Of a stretch of DNA of 49,472 nucleotides, positions 43,214-49,472 are shown in pieces (within the stretch, counting starts at the first letter, position 1; every line of letters starts with the position of its first letter). Location of the stretch: NCBI GenBank assembly GCA_964535315.1, contig CAZHTS010000036.1, forward strand, positions 1 to 49,472, given 5' to 3'. The stretch is from CAZHTS01 sp964535315. GTDB lineage: Bacteria; Chloroflexota; Anaerolineae; Anaerolineales; Anaerolineaceae. A program made the translations under genes and the position numbers. The notes beneath the pieces are model-generated. The model saw only the letters and a list, made by a program, of their open reading frames with translations, was not told the origin of the DNA and made no database searches.

Positions 43214-43648
43214 ATGAATACGGTCCGACAGATCCTACAGTTGAAGGGCTATGATGTATGGTCGATTTCGCCGGAGGCCTCTGTTCTTGAGGCGTTGCGC
43301 CTGATGGCCGATAAAGATATTGGCGCGTTGTTGGTATTAAAGGGCGATAAACTGGTTGGCGTTATCACCGAGCGCGACTACGCGCGGAAGATTATTCTAC
43401 AGGGGAAAGCCTCGCGCGATACCGCGGTGAGCGAAATCATGTCGCGCAACCTGCATATCATTCATCCCGACCAGACGGCCGAAGAATGCATGGAATTGAT
43501 GACGCTTAAACGTGTACGTCATCTGCCCGTTCTGGACGGGGAAACTGTGTTAGGGGTCATCTCAATCGGCGATGTGGTGCGCGATATCATCTATCGCCAG
43601 CGAGAAACCATTAAGAGCCTATCGGAGAAAAAGTCGGCGAACGAATGA
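43214..43648 (+). CDS. two-CBS-domain protein
   Basis: This 144-residue protein consists of two CBS domains (about residues 8-65 and 76-134), with GALLVLKGDKLVGVITERDYARK and HLPVLDGETVLGVISIGDVV. CBS pairs bind adenine nucleotides such as AMP or ATP and often sense energy state. Stand-alone versions act as regulators of partner proteins that are not known here. AGGAGG lies six bases before the ATG. It has its own promoter. Confidence 0.93.
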   Translation: MNTVRQILQLKGYDVWSISPEASVLEALRLMADKDIGALLVLKGDKLVGVITERDYARKIILQGKASRDTAVSEIMSRNLHIIHPDQTAEECMELMTLKRVRHLPVLDGETVLGVISIGDVVRDIIYRQRETIKSLSEKKSANE

Positions 43649-43658
43649 CGCCGTTGCC

Positions 43659-43687
43659 TTGCGAAGGGCGGGTGAGCAGTCTATAAT
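43659..43687 (+). promoter_or_regulatory. promoter of the coupled PxEY gene pair
   Basis: TTGCGA (43659-43664) and a perfect TATAAT (43682-43687) are 17 bases apart. Transcription should start near 43694, about 95 bases before the ATG at 43789. Confidence 0.7.
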
Positions 43688-43693
43688 CAGGAC

Positions 43694-43788
43694 AGAATGT
43701 TGATGCCCGTTTGGGCGGCACACAACTTGCAACCGGTAGGGTGGTTCCGGCAGGGTTGTTGTGCACTTCCTGGTTGGCAAGGAGTAAA
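43694..43788 (+). promoter_or_regulatory. structured 5' leader
   Basis: The leader can fold as GCCC-GTTT-GGGC (43705-43716), then GCACACAAC (43718-43726) with GTTGTTGTGC (43755-43764), enclosing AACC (43731-43734) with GGTT (43743-43746). An AAGGAG ribosome site follows just before the ATG. A known riboswitch class was not recognised. Confidence 0.4.
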
Positions 43789-44157
43789 ATGACCACACGC
43801 ATCGGCAGGCTGGTCCTGTTTTTTGTCAGTATCCTGATGGGGATAGCCCTCGGGCTGTATTATGGCTGGATGCTCAATCCCGTCGAATACCTGAATACTA
43901 CCGCGGAGATATTGCGCAAGGATTACAAGGCCGATTATGTTTTGATGACGGCCGAGGTATTCGATACACAGCGCGATGTCAACCTGGCGGCGCGGCGCCT
44001 GGAGGCCCTGGGTTCTGCTGCTCCGCTGCGCAGCGTGCAGGAAGCCATCCTCACCGCTCGCGAGCTGAATTACAGCAACCGCGACGTGGAGCTGCTGGCG
44101 CAGCTTGCTCAGGCGTTGACCGTCTGGGGTGCGCCGGGGGGAGGGCAGCAGCCGTGA
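43789..44157 (+). CDS. membrane-anchored protein, PxEY type, first copy
   Basis: This 122-residue protein has one N-terminal membrane helix (about residues 8-28), then NPVEYLN and a helical region with DYVLMTAEVFDTQRDVNLAARRLEALG, which looks like a single TPR-like hairpin. It matches the N-terminal half of the next protein: SPAEYID, and GYRLLIAQAYQANGDIGRARERLKLLG. I do not recognise a named family. GTGA coupling to the next gene suggests that the two proteins work together. The ATG has an AAGGAG site four bases upstream; an upstream in-frame TTG would lie inside the leader hairpins. Confidence 0.75.
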   Translation: MTTRIGRLVLFFVSILMGIALGLYYGWMLNPVEYLNTTAEILRKDYKADYVLMTAEVFDTQRDVNLAARRLEALGSAAPLRSVQEAILTARELNYSNRDVELLAQLAQALTVWGAPGGGQQP

Positions 44158-45047
44158 AGCGCGGACGTCACAGTAATGAAGGACGCGGCCCGTGGTTTCT
44201 GTTGACGGGCCTGCTAATCGGGCTGGTCGTTGGGGTCCTGTACGCCTGGATTATCAGCCCGGCCGAGTATATTGACGCCGCGCCGCAGTCGCTGCGCCCC
44301 GAGGCAAAGGATGGCTATCGCCTGCTGATTGCGCAGGCTTACCAGGCCAACGGCGACATCGGGCGGGCGCGTGAGCGGCTCAAACTTTTGGGGGATGAGG
44401 ACACGCAAAAGGCCCTGGTCGAACAGGCTCAGCGTCTGTTTGGACAGGGCGGCGCCGACACCGAAGCGCGCGCCCTGGCGGCGTTGGCTTCGGATTTGAA
44501 CAAGCCGCTCAGCAACCCAACGGCGGCGCCGGCCACCAACCTGACGGCGGGCACGGCCACCGACGCGCCCACCCCCGAGAACCCGTTAACGCCTTCGGCT
44601 ACTTTCGACGCGGCGTTGGCGATCCAGACGCCCACGCCGCAGCCCTCGGCCACCGCCACGCTGACGCCCACCATCACGCCGCGTCCCACCTTTACGGCGC
44701 TGCCCACCTCGGGCCCGCCTTTTGAGTTGAAGGACAATCGTGAGGTGTGCGATCCTGCCCTGCCGGCCGGTTTGCTTCAGGTGCAGGTCGTGGATGGCGC
44801 CGGTGAGCCGGTGGCGGGTGTGCGTATTACCGTGACCTGGAAAGGCGGTCAGGATTCGTTCTTCACCGGCCTGGCGCCCGAAGCCAATCCCGGCTACGCC
44901 GATTTTGTGATGGCGGCGGATACGCCCTACAGTTTGCAGGTGGGCGATAACGGCGACGTGGTGGCGGATCTGCGCGCCGGTAAATGCTCGCGCGCCGATG
45001 GCAGCAGCTACCTGGGTGGGCGTTCGCTCAAGTTTACCCAGCCGTAG
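44154..45047 (+). CDS. membrane-anchored protein, PxEY type, second copy with extra domain
   Basis: This 297-residue protein has an N-terminal membrane helix (about residues 15-34), the SPAEY motif, a TPR-like helical region to about residue 120, a Thr/Pro/Ala-rich linker (about 122-190), and a C-terminal beta domain with LLQVQVVDGAGEPVAGVRITVTW that resembles a carboxypeptidase-regulatory/CnaB-like fold. It starts with GTG overlapping the stop of the preceding gene (GTGA), with GGAGGG upstream. Likely surface-exposed, function unknown. Confidence 0.78.
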   Translation: MKRGRHSNEGRGPWFLLTGLLIGLVVGVLYAWIISPAEYIDAAPQSLRPEAKDGYRLLIAQAYQANGDIGRARERLKLLGDEDTQKALVEQAQRLFGQGGADTEARALAALASDLNKPLSNPTAAPATNLTAGTATDAPTPENPLTPSATFDAALAIQTPTPQPSATATLTPTITPRPTFTALPTSGPPFELKDNREVCDPALPAGLLQVQVVDGAGEPVAGVRITVTWKGGQDSFFTGLAPEANPGYADFVMAADTPYSLQVGDNGDVVADLRAGKCSRADGSSYLGGRSLKFTQP

Positions 45048-45187
45048 GGGCAGGGAATGCTTCCGTTGCCGGTAAGATGATGACCGGCGCTCTGCCACTC
45101 CAGGGTTAAAAGCTAACGCCGGGGCGCAGAGGCGCAAAGCCGCGGCGGTCAATTGGTTGCACATGCGCCTTGGTTTGAAAATTAAAA
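45048..45187. other. intergenic stretch with a GCAGAGGCGCAAAG-type motif
   Basis: The spacer after the gene pair contains GGGGCGCAGAGGCGCAAAGC at about 45121-45140, a word that resembles dispersed intergenic repeats in many environmental genomes. No promoter or gene was seen here. Confidence 0.3.
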
Positions 45188-45214
45188 AGGGCTGCTCGAT
45201 TTATGAGCAGCCCT
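45188..45214 (-). terminator. terminator after the LCP-family gene
   Basis: AGGGCTGCTC (45188-45197) pairs perfectly with GAGCAGCCCT (45205-45214). On the minus strand the stem is followed by TTTTTAATTTT, a proper T-run. Confidence 0.9.
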
Positions 45215-45236
45215 CAGTGACTGAAATGATGGTCGA

Positions 45237-46664
45237 TCAGGGCATAGGATTGTTTTGCGCCCAATCGCTGCCGACGATGATTTCTAGATCGCAATCAGGG
45301 TTGGGTTCGTCCATCTCGGTGACGATCATGTTGTCAGGGATGTTAAAGGTCTTGATCAGATAACTGATCGTATACGGCTTGCCGGTGTGCACTACAACGG
45401 AGTTCGCTTTGTAGGCTTCCTTGGCGTTGCCTTCGATGACGACGTCGAGCCCCTGGCCGCGCAAAAACTGCGTCGTACGGGCGGTCAGGTCAGGGGTACC
45501 CGAACCGTTGAGCACCTTCACCCGCGCCGCTTCTGTTTTGATCAGGGTGGCCTGATCCTGAGAAGCGGCCGCCGGGCTGACCGGTCCACCGGTGGTGAAG
45601 ATTTCGTCACGCAGCAGGCGAATCCTGTCCGGGACGGGGATGAGCACGGCCTGTCCGTCGGCCGAGTTGGCCAGCAGCACCTGATCGGGCGGGTTGATGA
45701 TGCCTCTGTGGATGTTCCATTCGGGCACTTCCAGGGCCAACAGCGCAATGCGGATAACCTGATCGAGGGTCAGGTTGGTGCGCACGCCCGTGGAAATGTC
45801 GGCGTACATCTGCGGCGACTTGGCGATCAGGGTGGGCATCATGTTGAGGGTGAGGATCTGCTGGCGGATGGCCATGATCACGTCCTGCTGGCGCTGGGCG
45901 CGATCGAAATCGCCGCCCTCGGTGTAACGCTGGCGGGCGTAGCCGAGCGCCACGGCGCCGCTTAGCGGTTGGACGCCGGGTTTGAGCACCACGGTGTTGC
46001 CGGGTCCGAGCGGGTCGACCTTGATCTCCTTGCGGATGTACATATCCAGGCCGCCGAGGTGATCGATGAACTTGATGAAGGCGTAGAAATCGACCTGAGC
46101 GTAGAAGTTGACCGGCACGCCGATGAAGTTCTCGACCGTCTGGGCCGCCAGGGCCGGACCGCCGCCGGGCACCTTGTACATCTCGCCCAGGAAATAGGCA
46201 GTGTTGATGCGCCCGTAATCGAAACCGGGGATATTGACCCACATGTCGCGCGGGATGGACAACATCCCGGCGGTCTTGCTGAGCGGGTCGAGGGTCAGTA
46301 ACATCATCGTGTCGGTGCGGGGCGTTTCGCCTTTTTCCCAGTCACGGTAGTCCAGGCCCATGACCAGGACATTGATGCGGCTGGTGCCGTCCCAGGGTTC
46401 GATCTCAATAATGTTGGTTTGCGGGGTAGGGATAGCAATTTGTGTTTCACCGGGCATGGGGGTGGATGTGGCCATGACGCCGCCCGCGATCTCAACCGGG
46501 GCGCCGGGGAGATTCACCATTGATGCTGTGACAGCGTAGGCATAGACCTGGTTATAAACAAACAGGCCGGCGCCCACGCCAATGAGCAGTAGAACGACAA
46601 AAATCGCCAGGCCAATCTTGTCCGGGCCGCGGCGACGAGCGGGTTGGGGGGTAACTTGCGCCAT
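45237..46664 (-). CDS. LytR-CpsA-Psr (LCP) family protein
   Basis: This 475-residue protein has a membrane helix (about residues 17-38), a Thr/Pro spacer, an LCP domain with INVLVMGLDYRD, RTDTMMLLTLDP, MLSIPRDMWVNIPG and ARQRYTEGGDFDRAQRQQDV, and a C-terminal LytR_C domain with VKVLNGSGTPDLTARTTQFL. LCP enzymes transfer undecaprenyl-linked polymers onto peptidoglycan or other cell wall acceptors. It is four bases after the Trm112-like stop, so the two genes form an operon. It may attach the polymer of the window's polysaccharide operon, although it lies 4 kb from it. Confidence 0.93.
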   Translation of the reverse strand: MAQVTPQPARRRGPDKIGLAIFVVLLLIGVGAGLFVYNQVYAYAVTASMVNLPGAPVEIAGGVMATSTPMPGETQIAIPTPQTNIIEIEPWDGTSRINVLVMGLDYRDWEKGETPRTDTMMLLTLDPLSKTAGMLSIPRDMWVNIPGFDYGRINTAYFLGEMYKVPGGGPALAAQTVENFIGVPVNFYAQVDFYAFIKFIDHLGGLDMYIRKEIKVDPLGPGNTVVLKPGVQPLSGAVALGYARQRYTEGGDFDRAQRQQDVIMAIRQQILTLNMMPTLIAKSPQMYADISTGVRTNLTLDQVIRIALLALEVPEWNIHRGIINPPDQVLLANSADGQAVLIPVPDRIRLLRDEIFTTGGPVSPAAASQDQATLIKTEAARVKVLNGSGTPDLTARTTQFLRGQGLDVVIEGNAKEAYKANSVVVHTGKPYTISYLIKTFNIPDNMIVTEMDEPNPDCDLEIIVGSDWAQNNPMP

Positions 46665-46668
46665 AATT

Positions 46669-46890
46669 TTATCCAATGGCCGGCGGTGGCACCGGCAAAT
46701 CCTCCACAGCGGTTTTGATCCATTTATCCCCGTAGTCCACCAGCATGGCGGGGATATCATCAACGATTGGGTATTTACGCCCGCATTCGTTGCATACCAG
46801 CCAGGTTCCCTTGGTGAGGGTCAGCACCCCTTCTTTTTCCCGCACGCAAACCGGGCATCGCAAGATATCGAGCAGTTCCGAGCTTACCAT
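46669..46890 (-). CDS. Trm112/UPF0434-like zinc-ribbon protein
   Basis: This 73-residue protein has the Trm112 fold: LLDILRCPVC, a central beta segment with LVCNECGRKYPIVDDIPAML, giving two CxxC pairs for zinc. Trm112 proteins activate methyltransferases; the bacterial UPF0434 members are of unknown role. A CGGAGG site precedes the ATG. A TACAAT at 46926-46931 (minus) could be its -10 box. Translational proximity to the LCP gene is striking but unexplained. Confidence 0.88.
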   Translation of the reverse strand: MVSSELLDILRCPVCVREKEGVLTLTKGTWLVCNECGRKYPIVDDIPAMLVDYGDKWIKTAVEDLPVPPPAIG

Positions 46891-46956
46891 TCTGCCTCCG
46901 AGTAGATTTCAGTCGAATTCTGATAATTGTACCACGTGAATCCGGGATTCCAGGAC

Positions 46957-48819
46957 TCAGCCTTCGGGCGGCGGCGCAGGCGGAGGAATCTCGGTGCCGG
47001 GGCCGTATTCGTAGACGTCGCCCCAGGGTTCGTAATGGGTTTTGAAGGTGTCTTGCAGGATGACCGCCCCGTTGCGGGTGACAGTGCGGGTCACGGTCAC
47101 GTCGGCGCCGTCGGCGGCCCATTCCACCTGTTTGATCTCGCCGTTGGCCAGGTCGCTGTTTTCGCGATATTCGATCTCGGGGGCCGGGACGATGTTCACC
47201 GGACCGCTGGTGTTCCAGTCCACGGTGCGCCCGTCGCGGGTGGAGTAAAACTTCCAGGTGATGCTGCTGGCGCGCGGGTTGACATAGGTCTCCATCAGCA
47301 GCCAGTAGGGCGTATCGTTGGTAAATTTAAAATCGACCAACGGCACGAACACCGTGGCGTCCAGCCCGGCCAGGCTGGCGTTGATGCGGTTTCCGGCGGA
47401 CTTTTCGTAGTAGTACACCCGGTAGGCGTGGGCGTGGCGTTCGTTGATGGGGTAACCGGCAAAGAAGGCGGTGCGGAACAGGGTGGTGCTGACCTGGCAA
47501 ACGCCGCCGCCGATGCCTTTAATGGTCTTGTTGCCAAAGATGATCGAAGCCTCGGCGTAACCGTTATCCAGGCTGATATCGCCCAGGTATTGCGCCATCG
47601 AGAAGGTTTCGCCGGGGGCGATCAACAGGCCGTGGAACTGGCTGGCGGCAGCGGTGATGTTCTGGATGCGCGCCGCGCTGGAACCGTAGAAATAAGAAGT
47701 TTCGGCGTGCACCAGTTCACGTACCCCCAACTGGTCGGTGCTGGCCTGATCGGTGACCTTAGGCTCGGCCAGGACGAACACCAGCGGGATGCTGTGCTGG
47801 TTCTGGAGCAGTCCGGTCTGAATGGCCTGAAAGGTGGCCTGCACGTCCAGCGCCCGGCCGACGACGGCGGGCTGGATCAGATCCAGTTTGCGGGTTTCGT
47901 CGTTGAAAGTGAAACGAGCGTTGCGCGGGTAGCGTTGCAGCCCCTCCCCCAACTGGGTGAGGTAGTTCATCACCGGTTCGGATTGCAACGCCAGGCGGTA
48001 GCCTGCCGGAGTACGCTCAAAGGTGAGCATGCCGGCCAGGTTGACGGGGTCGATGCTCCACGGGCCGCTGTTGTCTTTCTGTTCGGCGGGCATGGTCAGG
48101 GTGAGCGGCTGGCTGAGGGCGGCCTGAGCCAGCTGGGCCTGGGCGCCGGCGTCGAGGATCACCGGCGGGGTCTCTTTGACCAGCAGATTGACGATGCCGT
48201 CTTGCTGGCTATAGATGAGGGGAGTGAGGGTCGCCAGGCTGGCGGGGATATCCAGGCTGCGCCCGACCTGCCCGGGGGTGGTGACGACCTGGGTGCCTTG
48301 CAGGCCGATGCTGGCTTCGACGGTCGGACGGTTGATCTGGCGCGCCAGGGTGTCGAGATAGCGATAGGCGAGGCGTTCGTCGAAGATCAGCGCCGGCGCC
48401 AGGGTGCGGCTGGCGGGGTCGACGCCTGCCAGGAAGGCCAGGCGCTGCAAGGGGCCGCCGCTGCGTCCGGCGGCATAGGCGTTCATGGCCGAAGTCTCGG
48501 GGTCGAGGAACAGGCCGAGTTCGAGCGGGGTGGCCAGCCAGCGTTGCTGCCCGTCGACAAAGAGGATGCGGCCGGTTTGAGGATAGGTATATTGTTGTGA
48601 GACGCGGTCGGCGGCCTGCCGCGGCGCCAGGCCGCCCACGTCGACATTGGCCACGCGCACACCGGGATAGATCTGGCGCAGGTGGGTGAGTTGATAACCG
48701 GTCGAGAGGGCCACCAGGGCGATCAGGAAGAAGACGGCGCCCAACACGATCACCAGGGCGAACTGAGCCAGGGGTGAGGGTGGGCGTAAACGGGGGTGTA
48801 CAGGGGAAAGAGTACTCAT
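46957..48819 (-). CDS. VanW-family protein with peptidoglycan-binding-like repeats
   Basis: This 620-residue protein has a membrane helix (about residues 20-43), two YoaR/PG_binding_4-like repeats (about 50-330), and a VanW domain with ARIQNITAAASQFHGLLIAPGETFS, the IKGIGGGVCQVSTTLFRTAF core and NERHAHAYRVYYYE. A G5-like tail and a Pro-rich end follow. VanW was named from vancomycin resistance clusters, but its biochemical role is unknown; a cell wall role is likely. The ATG at 48819 is favoured because a TATAAT lies ten bases upstream and because the membrane helix then falls near the N-terminus. Divergent from the rRNA operon. Confidence 0.92.
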   Translation of the reverse strand: MSTLSPVHPRLRPPSPLAQFALVIVLGAVFFLIALVALSTGYQLTHLRQIYPGVRVANVDVGGLAPRQAADRVSQQYTYPQTGRILFVDGQQRWLATPLELGLFLDPETSAMNAYAAGRSGGPLQRLAFLAGVDPASRTLAPALIFDERLAYRYLDTLARQINRPTVEASIGLQGTQVVTTPGQVGRSLDIPASLATLTPLIYSQQDGIVNLLVKETPPVILDAGAQAQLAQAALSQPLTLTMPAEQKDNSGPWSIDPVNLAGMLTFERTPAGYRLALQSEPVMNYLTQLGEGLQRYPRNARFTFNDETRKLDLIQPAVVGRALDVQATFQAIQTGLLQNQHSIPLVFVLAEPKVTDQASTDQLGVRELVHAETSYFYGSSAARIQNITAAASQFHGLLIAPGETFSMAQYLGDISLDNGYAEASIIFGNKTIKGIGGGVCQVSTTLFRTAFFAGYPINERHAHAYRVYYYEKSAGNRINASLAGLDATVFVPLVDFKFTNDTPYWLLMETYVNPRASSITWKFYSTRDGRTVDWNTSGPVNIVPAPEIEYRENSDLANGEIKQVEWAADGADVTVTRTVTRNGAVILQDTFKTHYEPWGDVYEYGPGTEIPPPAPPPEG

Positions 48820-48835
48820 CTTGTCGGAAATTATA
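48820..48835 (-). promoter_or_regulatory. -10 box of the VanW gene with an ultrashort leader
   Basis: TATAAT on the minus strand (48830-48835) precedes the ATG by ten bases, giving a leader of about three to four bases and no room for a ribosome site. Confidence 0.5.
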
Positions 48836-48947
48836 TCATTTTCAAATCTACCATCAGGGAATAGATGAAATAAGGGGCGAAAAAGTTCCCGGCCTGGCGA
48901 TTTGTGGGCAATTTGAGAAAATGTCTGACCAATTTTTAGCAAATCCC

Positions 48948-48975
48948 TTGACAGGATATCAGACACGAGTATAAT
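48948..48975 (+). promoter_or_regulatory. rRNA promoter P1
   Basis: A perfect TTGACA (48948-48953) and TATAAT (48970-48975) are 16 bases apart, about 440 bases before the 16S gene. Confidence 0.9.
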
Positions 48976-49416
48976 CCAGCCCGTTGCTTGAAACAAAGCA
49001 AGATTTCGCCCGCAGGGGCAAATCATACAACTCAGTACCCAACTTCCGAAAAGGGAACCTTTGAAATTTCGGCAAAATCGTACAAACGAATTTGCGAAAA
49101 CCCCTTGACAAGCGAAAGCAAAGCGGGTAGAATGTGATCCTCACGAGTGAATGATCTAGCGAAAGCAGATCGATAACAACTCAATACTCGTTGGCTGAGG
49201 ATCTGAACCTGCGAAGCAGCCGGATAACAAAGAGGAAGGCCGATGTGACCGGAGAAGTCATGGAAAGCATCGGCGTTTTCGTCTGTAAATCGGGCGGTGA
49301 AGGGGAGAGGGTTCTCGGAGTTGAGCGGAACCTTAACAACTGAAGAGTAATAGGAAGCAGCAAGCGAGCCCTTGAGAAATGCCGCGATAGAAATGAACAC
49401 CGAAAGGTGATAATTT
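48976..49416 (+). other. rRNA leader region
   Basis: No coding potential is credible here. The region holds P2, three ACAACT-type elements (49027-49038, 49176-49187 and 49336-49350; the last, CCTTAACAACTGAAGAG, resembles boxA antitermination signals) and a CACC-GAAA-GGTG hairpin at 49398-49409 just before 16S. Confidence 0.7.
49105..49133 (+). promoter_or_regulatory. rRNA promoter P2
   Basis: A perfect TTGACA (49105-49110) and TAGAAT (49128-49133) are 17 bases apart. It lies in tandem with P1, and both -35 boxes are preceded by a run of C. Confidence 0.88.

Positions 49417-49472
<56 letters not shown>

Noticed and set aside
46927..48600. A 557-codon open frame on the plus strand
   Set aside because: It is antisense to the VanW-family gene, which has clear family motifs. 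Long antisense frames are expected in GC-rich codon usage, and the frame has no ribosome site.

Overview
The window reads as a chromosomal segment of a GC-rich bacterium, most likely a member of the Chloroflexota (Anaerolineae-like). This is an inference. It rests on the opening bases of a 16S rRNA gene at the right edge, on lipoproteins with long Pro/Thr/Ala linkers, on NBR1-Ig-like, GHL15 and VanW/LCP proteins, and on the absence of lipopolysaccharide or outer-membrane assembly genes. There is no sign of phage, transposon, CRISPR or plasmid functions. No tRNA was seen.

Layout. (1) 1-2.3 kb: the tail of an upstream gene, a small membrane-anchored protein, a metallo-beta-lactamase-fold hydrolase and a zinc-ribbon membrane protein. 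(2) 2.3-10.8 kb: a 14-bladed propeller sensor kinase with a lipobox, its NarL-type response regulator, and an SBP-permease-permease ABC importer set without ATPase genes. (3) 10.7-18.5 kb, minus strand: a second importer set (SBP, OppB, SBP, OppC) ending in an M20 peptidase, then a gene for the small SRP RNA, then a methyltransferase. The two SBPs are tandem paralogues that share a 375-bp patch of perfect DNA identity. (4) 18.7-26.5 kb: an MFS transporter coupled to a DinB-like protein, a membrane alkaline-phosphatase-superfamily enzyme with a small membrane partner, MscL with a zinc ribbon, a GHL15 protein and a CelD/BcsL-type acyltransferase.

(5) 26.5-41.2 kb, minus strand: a tightly packed operon of 12 genes for an exopolysaccharide. 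Read from its promoter it holds a membrane protein with a degenerate GGDEF domain, a phosphoglycosyl transferase, a GT4, a Wzz-like protein fused to a second degenerate GGDEF domain, an O-antigen-ligase/polymerase-like protein, two GT4s, a membrane GT2, a BcsB-like protein, a polysaccharide deacetylase, a GT4 and an alpha/alpha-toroid protein. Both GGDEF domains have lost the catalytic signature but keep an RxxD motif at the I-site position. This suggests that c-di-GMP is read directly by the chain-length regulator and by a membrane receptor, in the manner of PelD. It is the best candidate in the window for an undescribed system.

(6) 41.3-49.5 kb: a DUF3592 protein, an NBR1-Ig-like lipoprotein, a two-CBS protein, a coupled pair of related membrane-anchored proteins behind a structured leader, an LCP-family enzyme with a Trm112-like gene, a VanW-family protein, and then tandem rRNA promoters, a leader and the start of 16S rRNA. 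Several genes have a -10 box placed so that transcription should begin at or within a few bases of the start codon (leaderless mRNA), while others have clear Shine-Dalgarno sites.
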